From Pseudogulbenkiania sp. MAI-1 (GTDB taxonomy: Bacteria; Pseudomonadota; Gammaproteobacteria; Burkholderiales; Chromobacteriaceae), in contig NZ_AZUR01000001.1 in the NCBI RefSeq assembly GCF_000527175.1, positions 1,960,501 to 2,024,500 on the forward strand: a DNA stretch of 64,000 nt, given 5' to 3'. A model generated the notes under the pieces. The model worked only from the letters and a program-made list of their open reading frames with translations, was not told where the DNA came from and searched no databases. The position numbers and the translations under genes were made by a program. Every line of letters starts with the position of its first letter. Positions within the stretch are counted from its first letter, which is position 1. Shown here piece after piece: positions 8,081-16,984 of the stretch.

Positions 8081-9553
8081 ATGAAACTCATTGCCAAAGC
8101 CGCGCTGGCCAAGCTGCAGCGCCCTGATTTGTGTGAAACCCGGGCCTATATCGACGGCCGCTGGGTCGACGGCGAAGCGCGTTTGCCGGTGCTTGACCCG
8201 GCTACGGGTGAAACGATCGCCCGGGTCGCGCACTGCGACGCGAACTGGATCGACACTGCCGTCGACGCGGCTGCGCGAGCCTTTGCCGATTGGCGCGAAC
8301 GGCTGCCGGCCGAGCGTGGCGCCATCCTGCGCCGCTGGGCCGCGCTCACCCGCGAGCATGCCCATGACCTCACCGTGATCATGACCGCCGAGCAGGGCAA
8401 GCCGCTCAAGGAAGCGCTGGGCGAGATCGCCTACGGCGCCGCCTTTCTCGACTGGTTTGCGGCCGAAGGCGAGCGCTGCTACGGCGAGAGCATCCCGAGC
8501 CACCTGGCGGGCAGCCAGCTCGTCACCCGCATGCAGCCCATCGGTGTGTCCGCCGCCGTCACGCCGTGGAACTTCCCCAGCGCCATGATCACGCGCAAGG
8601 CCGGTGCCGCGCTGGCCGCAGGCTGCACCATGGTGATCAAGCCGGCGCCGGAAACGCCGCTGTCGGCCCTGGCCCTGGCCAAACTGGCTGAGGAGGCAGG
8701 CGTGCCGGCCGGTGTGTTCCAGGTGGTGACGGGCGATGCGCCCAAGCTGTCGGAGCGTCTGCTCCAGCGTAGCGAGGTGCGCGCCTTCAGCTTCACCGGC
8801 TCCACCGAAGTAGGCCGCCTGCTGCTCAAGCAATCTGCCGAAACCGTGAAAAAGGTTTCGCTGGAACTGGGTGGTCATGCGCCGTTCATCGTGTTCGACG
8901 ACGCCTCGTTCGAGGAGGCGGTGGCCGGTTGCATCGGCGCCAAGTTCGCCACCTCCGGGCAGGATTGCCTGGCCGCCAACCGCATCTACGTACAGCGCGC
9001 CCTCTACGAGCCCTTCGTCGCCGCCTTCGCCGAGGCCACTGCCAGGCTCAAGGTCGGTCACGGGCTGGAGGAGGGCATCGACATCGGCCCGATGACGCGC
9101 GCCTCGGTCGCCGCCAAGAGCCGCGATCACATCGGCAACGCCGTTTCTTGCGGCGCCCGTATCGTAACAGGCGGCATGGATTGCGCACTGGGCGGCAATT
9201 TCGTCACTCCGACCGTGCTGGCTGACGTGACTGACGACATGGACATCGCCCACGAAGAGACCTTCGGTCCGGTGGCGGCGATCCTGCCGTTCGACAGCGA
9301 AGACGAAGTACTCCAGCGTGCCAACGCCTCAGAGTACGGGCTCGCGGCCTACGTCTATACCAACGACCTGCGCCGCGCCATGCGCCTCTCGGATCGCCTC
9401 GAGTACGGCATGGTCGCGCTCAACACCCCGAAATTCACCGGCGCGCCGATTCCCTTCGGCGGCTGGAAGCAATCCGGCCTCGGCCGGGAGGGCGCCAAGC
9501 ACGGCATCGCCGAGTATATGGAGCTCAAATACGTCTGCTTCGGCAACCTGTAA
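8081..9553 (+). CDS. doeC: Aldehyde dehydrogenase DoeC (aspartate-semialdehyde oxidation, SSADH family)
   Basis: 490 aa aldehyde dehydrogenase of the succinate-semialdehyde dehydrogenase type. The general-base glutamate is in LELGGHAP (about Glu262) and the catalytic cysteine in SGQDCLAANR (about Cys296). The NAD(P) loop is FTGSTEVGR. The ATG at 8081 follows TTGGAGG (8066-8072). In the doe pathway DoeC oxidises the aspartate semialdehyde produced by DoeD to aspartate. It is followed 25 bp later by doeD and is divergent from doeX. By sequence alone it could be GabD; the context favours DoeC. Confidence 0.85.
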   Translation: MKLIAKAALAKLQRPDLCETRAYIDGRWVDGEARLPVLDPATGETIARVAHCDANWIDTAVDAAARAFADWRERLPAERGAILRRWAALTREHAHDLTVIMTAEQGKPLKEALGEIAYGAAFLDWFAAEGERCYGESIPSHLAGSQLVTRMQPIGVSAAVTPWNFPSAMITRKAGAALAAGCTMVIKPAPETPLSALALAKLAEEAGVPAGVFQVVTGDAPKLSERLLQRSEVRAFSFTGSTEVGRLLLKQSAETVKKVSLELGGHAPFIVFDDASFEEAVAGCIGAKFATSGQDCLAANRIYVQRALYEPFVAAFAEATARLKVGHGLEEGIDIGPMTRASVAAKSRDHIGNAVSCGARIVTGGMDCALGGNFVTPTVLADVTDDMDIAHEETFGPVAAILPFDSEDEVLQRANASEYGLAAYVYTNDLRRAMRLSDRLEYGMVALNTPKFTGAPIPFGGWKQSGLGREGAKHGIAEYMELKYVCFGNL

Positions 9554-9578
9554 CGACCCGATATCCCAGGAGAACATC

Positions 9579-10982
9579 ATGGACAAGCATACCCACGACC
9601 AGATCGCCGCCCTCGACCGCGCCTCGGTGCTGCACCCGTTCACCCAGCTCAAGGACTTCGCCAGCGGCAACGCCGGCGACCCGACCATCGTCGAAACCGG
9701 CAAGGGCATCCGCATCACCGACTCTACCGGGCGCGAGTACATCGACGGCTTCGCCGGCCTGTACTGCATGAATGTGGGCTATGGCCGCACCGAAGTGGCC
9801 GAGGCGATCGCCCGCCAGGCCTACAAGCTGGCCTACTACCATAGCTACGCCGCGCATACCACCGAGGAACTGGCGCGCCTGTCCGACCGCCTGGTGAAAA
9901 TGGCCCCAGGCAAGATGAGCAAGGTGTTCTACGGCCTGTCCGGTTCCGATGCCAACGAAACCCAGGCCAAGCTCGTGTGGTACTACAACAACCTGCGCGG
10001 CCTGCCGAAGAAGAAAAAGATCATCGCGCGCGATCGCGGCTACCACGGCTGCTCGGTGGTATCGGGCTCGATGACCGGCATGAGCTTCTACCACGACCAC
10101 ATGGACCTGCCGGTGTCCGGCATCCTGCGCACCGGCGCACCGCACCACTACTGGGGCGCCGAACCGGGCGAGACCGAAGAGCAGTTCTCGGCGCGCCGTG
10201 CCCGCGAGCTGGAAGAAATGATCCTGCGCGAGAACCCGGACACCATCGGCGCCTTCATCGCCGAGCCGGTGCTGGGTACGGGCGGCATCACCCCGCCGCC
10301 CAAGGGTTACTGGGAAGCAATCCAGCCGGTACTGAAGAAATACGACATCCTGCTCATCGCCGACGAGGTGATCACCGGCTTCGGCCGCACCGGCGCCATG
10401 TTCGGCTGCGAGAAGTACGGCATCGAGCCCGACCTGATCACCGTGGCCAAGGGCCTGACCTCGGCCTACGCGCCGCTGTCGGCCGCCATCGTCGGCGAAA
10501 AGGTGTACAAGGTGCTGGAAGATGGCGCTGATCGCGTCGGCTCGTTCTCGCACGGCTACACCTACTCGGGCCATCCCATCGGCGTGGCGGCGGCCAACGC
10601 GGTGCTCGACATCGTCGAGCGCGACGACATCCCCGGCCATGCCGGCCGTGTCGGTGCCTACTTCCAGAAGAGCCTGCAGGAAACCTTCTCCGGGCTGCCT
10701 ATCGTGGGCGAGGTACGCGGCGTGGGCCTGATGGCGGCACTGGAGTTCGTCGCCGACCCGGCCACCAAGAAGCGCTTCGACCCGGCGCTTAAGGTCGGCG
10801 CCCGCGTCTCCAAGGCCGCGCGCGACCGCAACCTGATCGCCCGCGCCATGCCGCACGGCGACATCCTCGGCTTCGCGCCGCCGCTGGTGACCACCGAGAA
10901 GGAAGTCGACGAGATCGTCGGCATCGCACACAAGGCAGTCCTGAGCGTGATCGACCAGCTCAATGCAGAAGGCGCGATCTGA
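9579..10982 (+). CDS. doeD: Class III aminotransferase DoeD (diaminobutyrate transaminase)
   Basis: 467 aa class III PLP aminotransferase. The PLP-contacting aspartate is in IADEVITGFGRTG (about Asp262) and the Schiff-base lysine in TVAKGLTSAYAPLSA (about Lys291). In ectoine degradation DoeD converts L-2,4-diaminobutyrate to aspartate semialdehyde, the substrate of the adjacent DoeC. CCAGGAGA precedes the ATG. It is the last gene of the doeC-doeD operon and is closed by a clear terminator. Omega-amino acid or putrescine transaminase activity is the alternative by family. Confidence 0.85.
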   Translation: MDKHTHDQIAALDRASVLHPFTQLKDFASGNAGDPTIVETGKGIRITDSTGREYIDGFAGLYCMNVGYGRTEVAEAIARQAYKLAYYHSYAAHTTEELARLSDRLVKMAPGKMSKVFYGLSGSDANETQAKLVWYYNNLRGLPKKKKIIARDRGYHGCSVVSGSMTGMSFYHDHMDLPVSGILRTGAPHHYWGAEPGETEEQFSARRARELEEMILRENPDTIGAFIAEPVLGTGGITPPPKGYWEAIQPVLKKYDILLIADEVITGFGRTGAMFGCEKYGIEPDLITVAKGLTSAYAPLSAAIVGEKVYKVLEDGADRVGSFSHGYTYSGHPIGVAAANAVLDIVERDDIPGHAGRVGAYFQKSLQETFSGLPIVGEVRGVGLMAALEFVADPATKKRFDPALKVGARVSKAARDRNLIARAMPHGDILGFAPPLVTTEKEVDEIVGIAHKAVLSVIDQLNAEGAI

Positions 10983-11027
10983 GCTGTTTCCTCCTGCGAC
11001 CATCGACCCTAGCGATTGTCCACACTT

Positions 11028-11054
11028 GCCAGCCCCTCCGGGCTGGCTTTTTTT
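11028..11054 (+). terminator. Intrinsic terminator after doeD
   Basis: Eight-bp perfect stem GCCAGCCC-ctcc-GGGCTGGC followed by seven T residues, 45 bp after the doeD stop codon. Confidence 0.92.
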
Positions 11055-11098
11055 CATCCCGCTCAACTGGGGCCGGCCTGCGCCCATCGGGGCGAAGC

Positions 11099-11114
11099 TA
11101 CGTAAGATGACGTA
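11099..11114. promoter_or_regulatory. Possible operator upstream of urtA (TACGT-N6-ACGTA)
   Basis: A perfect 5+5 inverted repeat lies about 77 bp before the urtA start, in the 136 bp between the doeD terminator and urtA. It is short and I cannot attach a regulator; NtrC-type sites were not recognised. Confidence 0.25.
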
Positions 11115-11190
11115 TTCCGGCTAAATACCCGGCAACCTAAGCTGATCCCGCAACGCAACAAAACCACTATCAGCTACCAGGGAGCCCGTC

Positions 11191-12465
11191 ATGCCTACTC
11201 GCCGTCATGTTCTGAAATCCGCTGTCCTGACCGTTTCGCTCGCCGCCGCCGGCCTCGCCTCGCTGCCGGCCTTCGCCGCCGACACCATCAAGGTCGGGGT
11301 GCTGCATTCGCTGTCCGGCACCATGGCCATTTCCGAGACCTCGCTCAAGGACATGGCGCTGTTCGCCATCGACGAAATCAACGCCAAGGGCGGGGTGCTG
11401 GGCAAGAAGCTCGAACCGGTGGTGGTCGATCCGGCCTCCAACTGGCCGTTGTTCGCCGAAAAGGCGCGCCAACTGCTGACCAAGGACAAGGTGGCCGTGA
11501 CCTTCGGCTGCTGGACCTCGGTGTCACGCAAATCGGTGCTGCCGGTGTACGAGGAACTCAACGGGCTGCTGTTCTACCCGGTGCAGTACGAGGGTGAGGA
11601 ACTGTCGCCCAACGTGTTCTACACCGGCGCCGCGCCCAACCAGCAGGCGATCCCGGCGGTGGAATACCTGATGAGCAAGGAAGGCGGCGGCGCCAAGCGC
11701 TTCTTCCTGCTCGGCACCGACTACGTCTACCCGCGCACCACCAACAAGATCCTGCGCGCCTTCCTCAAATCCAAGGGCGTGAAAGAGGCTGACATCCAGG
11801 AGGTGTACACACCGTTCGGTCATAGCGACTACCAGACCATCGTCGGCAACATCAAGAAATTCTCCGCCGGCGGCAAGACCGCGGTGATCTCCACCATCAA
11901 CGGCGACTCCAACGTGCCGTTCTACAAGGAACTGGGCAACCAGGGCCTGAAGGCCACCGACGTGCCGGTGGTGGCGTTCTCGGTGGGTGAGGAGGAGCTC
12001 AAGGGCATCGACACCAAGCCGCTGCTGGGCCACCTCGCCGCCTGGAACTACTTCATGAGCGTGAAGAATCCGGTCAACAGCAAGTGGATCGCCGACTACC
12101 AGGCCTGGGCCAAGAAGAAGGGCTTGGCGGGGGCCGACAAGATCGTCACCAACGACCCGATGGAAGCCACCTACGTCGGCATCAACATGTGGGCCGAGGC
12201 GGTCAAGAAGGCCGGCACCACCGATGTCGCCGCCGTCAGCAAGGCCATGGCCGGCATGAACTTCAAGGCGCCGTCCGGCTTCACCTTGCAGATGGACGCC
12301 AAGAACCACCACCTGCACAAGCCGGTGATGATCGGCGAAGTGCAGCCCAACGGCCAGTTCTCGGTGGTGTGGAAGACCAAGGCGCCGATCAAGGCCCAGC
12401 CGTGGAGCCCGTTCATCCCCGGCAACAGCGCCAAGACCGACTCCCCGGTCAAGACCAAGTCCTGA
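11191..12465 (+). CDS. urtA: Urea ABC transporter substrate-binding protein UrtA
   Basis: 424 aa. The N-terminus has a twin-arginine-like motif TRRHVLKSA and a hydrophobic core cleaved near PAFAA, so export is likely by Tat or Sec. The mature part has the branched-chain-amino-acid-type binding fold of UrtA (IKVGVLHSLSGTMAISETSL; FGCWTSVSRKSVLPV). It binds urea or short amides in the periplasm. It is the first gene of urtABCDE; a gap of 145 bp holding a palindromic repeat separates it from urtB. Confidence 0.94.
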   Translation: MPTRRHVLKSAVLTVSLAAAGLASLPAFAADTIKVGVLHSLSGTMAISETSLKDMALFAIDEINAKGGVLGKKLEPVVVDPASNWPLFAEKARQLLTKDKVAVTFGCWTSVSRKSVLPVYEELNGLLFYPVQYEGEELSPNVFYTGAAPNQQAIPAVEYLMSKEGGGAKRFFLLGTDYVYPRTTNKILRAFLKSKGVKEADIQEVYTPFGHSDYQTIVGNIKKFSAGGKTAVISTINGDSNVPFYKELGNQGLKATDVPVVAFSVGEEELKGIDTKPLLGHLAAWNYFMSVKNPVNSKWIADYQAWAKKKGLAGADKIVTNDPMEATYVGINMWAEAVKKAGTTDVAAVSKAMAGMNFKAPSGFTLQMDAKNHHLHKPVMIGEVQPNGQFSVVWKTKAPIKAQPWSPFIPGNSAKTDSPVKTKS

Positions 12466-12494
12466 GCCCGGTTCTGATCGATTTTCGTACAGCC

Positions 12495-12586
12495 GTAGGG
12501 CGGAAGCCTGAAAGGTGTTCCGCCGCCTCTGGATCGAGTATCACCTGATCGGCGGATCGCCCGGCCTTGCCGGGCATCCGCCCTAC
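12495..12586. repeat. 92-bp palindromic intergenic repeat between urtA and urtB
   Basis: The ends GTAGGGCGGA and TCCGCCCTAC form a perfect 10-bp inverted repeat. Inside are two further hairpins, GGCGGAA...TTCCGCC and GGCGGAT...ATCCGCC, the latter with a GCCCGGC core. The layout resembles twin REP units (REPIN-like). It may also act as an mRNA stabiliser after urtA. Confidence 0.75.
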
Positions 12587-12610
12587 TGCTGCGTGCGCAA
12601 GGAAACCGTC

Positions 12611-14197
12611 ATGACACACCCGACTACCCGTCTGCTGGCGGCATTCGCCCTGGCCGCCAGCGCCTCGTGCTGGGCGCTGACGCCGGCCAGCGAACTCGCC
12701 CAGGCCGACCCGGCCGGGCGCGCCGAGCTGATCGAAAGCTGGGCCGCCACGCCGAACCCCGAGCGCAACGCCGCCATCTCTGCGCTGGAAGAAGGCCGCC
12801 TGCTTGCCGACGCCGAGGGCACGCATTTCTATGTGCAGAACGGCGACACGCTGAAGGATGCCGAAAGTGGTCGTGCTGTGAGCCCGGTGCCCGAAGGCGT
12901 GGATGCCATCCCGGTCAACAACCGGCTGCGCGTGGCGCTCGAGACCTACCACGCCGCCACCAGGCTGGCCGAAGGCAACACCGAGCAACGCCTGGCTGCG
13001 ATCAAGGCGATCCAGGAAGCCGCCAACCCGGCGCTGCTGCCCTTGCTCGAAGCGCGCCGCCAACAGGAAGGCGATGCCGGCGTGCAGGCGGCGCTCGACA
13101 CCGCGCGCGCCACCTTGCAACTGGCGAGCCCGGACGCCGCCACCCGGCTCGCCGCCGCCAACACCCTGGCCGACAGCCGCGATCCGGCGCTGGTGACGCT
13201 GCTCACACCGCTCACCGAACCCGCCGGCGAGGCCGATGCCGCAGTGCGTGCCGCCGCCCGCGAGGCCATCGCCTCGATCCAGTCCAGCCAGTTCACCTAC
13301 AACTTGCTCGGCCACGCCTTCAGCGGCCTGAGTCTGGGCTCGGTGCTGCTGCTCGCGGCCTTGGGGCTCGCCATCACCTACGGCCTGCTCGGCGTCATCA
13401 ACATGGCGCATGGCGAGATGCTGATGCTGGGCGCCTACGCCACCTACGTGGTGCAGAACCTGTTCAAGACGTACTGGCCGGAAGCCTTCGACGGCTACCT
13501 GCTGGCGGCGCTGCCGGTAGCCTTCGGCGTGACCTTCGTGGTCGGCATGGCACTTGAGCGGCTGGTGATCCGCCACCTTTACGGCCGCCCGCTGGAGACG
13601 CTGCTCGCCACCTGGGGCATCAGCCTGGTGCTGATCCAGGCGGTGCGCGTGTTGTTCGGCGCGCAGAACGTCGAAGTGGCCAACCCGAGCTGGCTCTCGG
13701 GCGGCTGGCAGCTCACGCCGGCGCTGACGCTGCCCTACAACCGCATCGCCATCATCGCCTTCGTCGGCGGTGTGCTGCTGTTGACCTGGCTGCTGCTCAA
13801 CAAAACCCGGCTCGGGCTGTTCGTGCGTGCCGTGACGCAGAACCGCCGCATGGCCGACAGCGTCGGCGTTCCGACCGGCCGCGTCGACATGCTGGCCTTC
13901 GGCCTGGGTTCCGGCATCGCCGGTCTCGGCGGAGTAGCACTGAGCCAGATCGGCAACGTCGGCCCGGACTTGGGCCAGAGCTACATCGTCGACAGTTTCA
14001 TGGTGGTGGTGCTGGGTGGGGTGGGGCAGCTGGCCGGCACGGTGCTGGGCGCCATGGGGCTCGGCATCGTCAACAAGATTCTGGAGCCGTCGCTGGGCGC
14101 GGTGCTGGGCAAGATCCTGATCCTCGCCTTCATCATCCTGTTCATCCAGAAGCGTCCGCAGGGCTTGTTCGCCCTAAAGGGCCGGGTGATCGACTGA
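12611..14197 (+). CDS. urtB: Urea ABC transporter permease UrtB
   Basis: 528 aa from the ATG at 12611; the upstream frame is repeat-derived. A signal peptide (about residues 1-23, ending SCWA) leads into a roughly 200-residue soluble alpha-helical domain with HEAT-like Ala/Leu repeats, as is usual for proteobacterial UrtB. A LivH-type permease of about eight membrane segments then begins near residue 235 (NLLGHAFSGLSLGSVLLL). It forms the inner-membrane channel with UrtC. The stop codon lies inside the arm of a long hairpin repeat that precedes urtC. Confidence 0.93.
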   Translation: MTHPTTRLLAAFALAASASCWALTPASELAQADPAGRAELIESWAATPNPERNAAISALEEGRLLADAEGTHFYVQNGDTLKDAESGRAVSPVPEGVDAIPVNNRLRVALETYHAATRLAEGNTEQRLAAIKAIQEAANPALLPLLEARRQQEGDAGVQAALDTARATLQLASPDAATRLAAANTLADSRDPALVTLLTPLTEPAGEADAAVRAAAREAIASIQSSQFTYNLLGHAFSGLSLGSVLLLAALGLAITYGLLGVINMAHGEMLMLGAYATYVVQNLFKTYWPEAFDGYLLAALPVAFGVTFVVGMALERLVIRHLYGRPLETLLATWGISLVLIQAVRVLFGAQNVEVANPSWLSGGWQLTPALTLPYNRIAIIAFVGGVLLLTWLLLNKTRLGLFVRAVTQNRRMADSVGVPTGRVDMLAFGLGSGIAGLGGVALSQIGNVGPDLGQSYIVDSFMVVVLGGVGQLAGTVLGAMGLGIVNKILEPSLGAVLGKILILAFIILFIQKRPQGLFALKGRVID

Positions 14198-14297
14198 GCC
14201 ACTCACAAACCCTCGCCTGCGTTGTTGCTCTGCCTTGCCGTACTGTTTGTACTGTCTGCGGCAGCGCGCCTAGCAGGCAAGGATGTGTGAGCGGCTC
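14196..14297. repeat. About 100-bp imperfect palindrome between urtB and urtC
   Basis: Left arm GAGCCACTCACAAACCCTC pairs with right arm GGATGTGTGAGCGGCTC with few mismatches, the CGCCTGC/GCAGGC segments extend the stem, and an inner arm GCCGTACTGT...ACTGTCTGCGGC continues it. The left arm overlaps the urtB stop codon. It looks like a dispersed repeat that has settled in the operon. Confidence 0.7.
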
Positions 14298-14315
14298 TTG
14301 ATAAGGAAGCACGAC

Positions 14316-15416
14316 ATGCATCAACCGATTTCATTACGACTGGGCGCCGCACTCGGGCCGTCGCTAGGCAAGCTGGTCGGCGGCGCGCTGCTGGTAGTCT
14401 TGCTGGCCCTGCCGGCACTGCACCTGTGGGCGGCGGAAGGCAGCGCGCTGCACGTCTCGGCCTACACGTTGACCCTCGTCGGCAAGATCCTCTGCTACGC
14501 CATCGTCGCGTTGGCACTCGACCTGGTCTGGGGCTACACCGGCCTGCTGAGCCTGGGGCACGGACTGTTCTTCGCCCTGGGCGGCTACGGCATGGGCATG
14601 TATTTGATGCGCGCCATCGGCCGCGACGGCAACTACCAGAGCGACCTGCCGGACTTCATGGTGTTTCTCGACTGGAAGGCGCTGCCGTGGTTCTGGCAGG
14701 GCAGCGAGCACTTCCTGTGGGCTCTGCTGCTGGTGGTGGCCGTGCCGGGCCTCTTGGCGCTGGCGTTCGGCTGGCTCGCCTTCCGCTCGCGCATCAAGGG
14801 CGTGTACTTCTCGATCATGACCCAGGCGCTGACCTTCGCCGCCATGCTGCTGTTCTTCCGCAACGAAACCGGCTTCGGCGGCAACAACGGCTTCACCGAC
14901 TTCAAGCGCATCCTGGGCTACGGCATCGCCGAGCCGGGAACACGCGCCGTGCTGTTCACGCTGACGGTGCTGCTGCTCACCGGTGCGCTGGCGGGCAGCT
15001 TCTGGCTGGTGAAAAGCCGCTTCGGACGGCTGCTCACGGCGATTCGCGACGCCGAATCGCGCCTGATGTTCTGCGGCTACAACCCGCTCTACTACAAGCT
15101 CGCCATCTGGGTGATCTCGGCCGTGCTGTGCGGACTGGCCGGGGCGCTCTACGTGCCGCAGGTCGGCATCATCAACCCAGGCGAGATGTCGCCGGCCAAC
15201 TCCATCGAAATCGCCATCTGGGTGGCGGTGGGAGGGCGCGGCACGCTGATCGGGCCGGTGCTGGGCGCGGCGCTGATCAACGGCGCCAAGAGCTGGTTCA
15301 CCGTGGCCTTTCCCGAATACTGGCTGTTTTTCCTGGGCTTCCTGTTCATCGCCGTAACGCTGTTCCTGCCGCGTGGGGTGATGGGGCTCATGCAACGCAA
15401 TAAGGAGAGCCGCTGA
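14316..15416 (+). CDS. urtC: Urea ABC transporter permease UrtC
   Basis: 366 aa LivM-type permease with about nine membrane segments and the conserved LGHGLFFALGGYGMGMY motif near residues 85-100. The ATG at 14316 follows ATAAGGAAG; the upstream in-frame extension is repeat-derived. It pairs with UrtB. Its stop overlaps the urtD start (TGATG at 15414-15418), implying coupled translation. Confidence 0.93.
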   Translation: MHQPISLRLGAALGPSLGKLVGGALLVVLLALPALHLWAAEGSALHVSAYTLTLVGKILCYAIVALALDLVWGYTGLLSLGHGLFFALGGYGMGMYLMRAIGRDGNYQSDLPDFMVFLDWKALPWFWQGSEHFLWALLLVVAVPGLLALAFGWLAFRSRIKGVYFSIMTQALTFAAMLLFFRNETGFGGNNGFTDFKRILGYGIAEPGTRAVLFTLTVLLLTGALAGSFWLVKSRFGRLLTAIRDAESRLMFCGYNPLYYKLAIWVISAVLCGLAGALYVPQVGIINPGEMSPANSIEIAIWVAVGGRGTLIGPVLGAALINGAKSWFTVAFPEYWLFFLGFLFIAVTLFLPRGVMGLMQRNKESR

Positions 15417-16261
15417 TGGCCACACCTGTTCCGACAGCAACCGACGCATCGCCGGCGCGCCCCAACTGGGCGGGCGAAGCCAGCGGCCTGGCGCGCCCGG
15501 TGGGCGCAGGAGTCGATACCACGCACGGCCAGATCCTGTATCTCGACGACATCACCGTGAGCTTCGACGGTTTTCGGGCGCTCAACAAGCTGACGCTGTC
15601 GATCGGCGTGGGCGAACTGCGCTGCATCATCGGTCCCAACGGTGCCGGCAAGACCACCATGATGGACGTCATCACCGGCAAAACCCGGCCCGACTCCGGC
15701 ACGGCGTTCTTCGGCCAGACCATCGACCTGACCCGCCACAGCGAGCCGGAAATCGCCCAGCTCGGCATCGGCCGCAAGTTCCAGAAGCCGACCGTGTTCG
15801 AAGCGATGAGCGTGGCCGAGAACCTCGAGCTCGCGCTCTCTGGCGACAAATCGGTCTGGGCCAGTCTGAAGGCTCGCCTCACCGGGGCGCAGCGCGATCG
15901 TATCGACGAACTCCTGGCGCTGATCCGCCTCGGCAACGAACGCCAGCGTCCGGCCGGACTGTTGTCGCACGGCCAGAAACAGTGGCTGGAGATCGGCATG
16001 CTGCTGGCGCAGGATCCCCGGCTGTTGCTGCTCGACGAACCGGTGGCCGGTATGACCGATGCCGAAACCGAGAAGACTGCCGAACTGCTGCTGACCCTGA
16101 AGGGCAAGCACTCGCTGATGGTGGTGGAGCACGACATGGCCTTCGTCGGCAGCATCGCCGAACACGTGACGGTGCTGGCCGAAGGCAGCGTGCTGGCGGA
16201 AGGCTCGCTCGCCGAAGTCCAGGCCGACGAGCGGGTAATCGAAGTCTATCTGGGGCGCTGA
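15416..16261 (+). CDS. urtD: Urea ABC transporter ATP-binding protein UrtD
   Basis: 281 aa LivG-type ATPase. Walker A is GPNGAGKTT, the signature region is LLSHGQKQWLEIG, Walker B is LLLLDEPVAGMT, and the H-loop is VVEHDMAF. The LSHGQ signature instead of LSGGQ is typical of UrtD. About 40 residues precede the ATPase core. It is coupled to urtC by start/stop overlap and followed 3 bp later by urtE. Confidence 0.93.
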   Translation: MATPVPTATDASPARPNWAGEASGLARPVGAGVDTTHGQILYLDDITVSFDGFRALNKLTLSIGVGELRCIIGPNGAGKTTMMDVITGKTRPDSGTAFFGQTIDLTRHSEPEIAQLGIGRKFQKPTVFEAMSVAENLELALSGDKSVWASLKARLTGAQRDRIDELLALIRLGNERQRPAGLLSHGQKQWLEIGMLLAQDPRLLLLDEPVAGMTDAETEKTAELLLTLKGKHSLMVVEHDMAFVGSIAEHVTVLAEGSVLAEGSLAEVQADERVIEVYLGR

Positions 16262-16264
16262 ACC

Positions 16265-16966
16265 ATGCTGAAAGTCGACAAACTCAACCAGTTCTACGGC
16301 GGCAGCCACATCCTGCGCGAAGTCAGCTTTGATGCCCCCATTGGCGAAGTCACCTGCGTGCTGGGCCGCAACGGCGTCGGCAAATCGACCCTGCTCAAAT
16401 GCCTGATGGGCCAGATTCCGGCCAAGAGCGGGCAGATCAGCTGGCAGGGCGAAGATATCACGCGGCGGGCGCCGCACCAGCGCGTGCAGCGTGGCATCGC
16501 CTACGTGCCGCAGGGACGCGAAATCTTCGCCCGTCTGACCGTGGAAGAAAACCTGAAGATGGGGCTGGCGCGCTTCGCCGGCCGCGCCGGGCGCGAGATA
16601 CCGGACAGCGTGTACGAAATGTTCCCGGTGCTGCGCGAGATGAGGCATCGCCGTGGCGGCGACCTGTCTGGCGGTCAGCAACAGCAACTGGCCATCGGCC
16701 GCGCTCTGGTCAGTCAGCCCTCGCTGTTGATCCTCGACGAACCGACCGAGGGCATCCAGCCGTCTATCATCAAACAGATTGGAGAAGTCATCAAAAGGCT
16801 GGCAGCACGGGGCGACATGGCGATCCTGCTGGTGGAGCAGTACTACGACTTCGCCGAGGCCCTGGCGGACCGTTACGTCGTGATGGCGCGGGGTGAGGTA
16901 GTCAAGGCGGGACGCGGTGCGGATATGCCGGCCGACGGTGTGCGCGAACTGCTGGCGATCTATTAA
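16265..16966 (+). CDS. urtE: Urea ABC transporter ATP-binding protein UrtE, stop codon supplied by an IS
   Basis: 233 aa LivF-type ATPase. Walker A is GRNGVGKST, the signature is LSGGQQQQLAIGRAL, Walker B is LLILDEPTEGIQ, and the H-loop region is LLVEQYYDF. The last codons read ...LLAI-Tyr-TAA. The TA of the Tyr codon is the target site of an IS630-family element, and the third base plus the TAA belong to the IS terminal repeat. Rejoining the flanks gives ATC-TAG, so the original protein ended ...LLAI. The insertion added one residue and kept the enzyme intact. Confidence 0.94.
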   Translation: MLKVDKLNQFYGGSHILREVSFDAPIGEVTCVLGRNGVGKSTLLKCLMGQIPAKSGQISWQGEDITRRAPHQRVQRGIAYVPQGREIFARLTVEENLKMGLARFAGRAGREIPDSVYEMFPVLREMRHRRGGDLSGGQQQQLAIGRALVSQPSLLILDEPTEGIQPSIIKQIGEVIKRLAARGDMAILLVEQYYDFAEALADRYVVMARGEVVKAGRGADMPADGVRELLAIY

Positions 16967-16980
16967 CCCGGCCCTTAAAT
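16963..16980 (+). repeat. IS630 left terminal inverted repeat
   Basis: 18 bp, perfect complement of 18050-18067. Its second to fourth bases (TAA at 16964-16966) serve as the urtE stop codon. Confidence 0.93.
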
Positions 16981-16984
16981 ACAC

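Noticed and set aside
9525..11087. About 520-codon open frame antisense to doeD
   Set aside because: It runs through the doeD terminator and shows no conserved sequence; doeD is certain on the plus strand.
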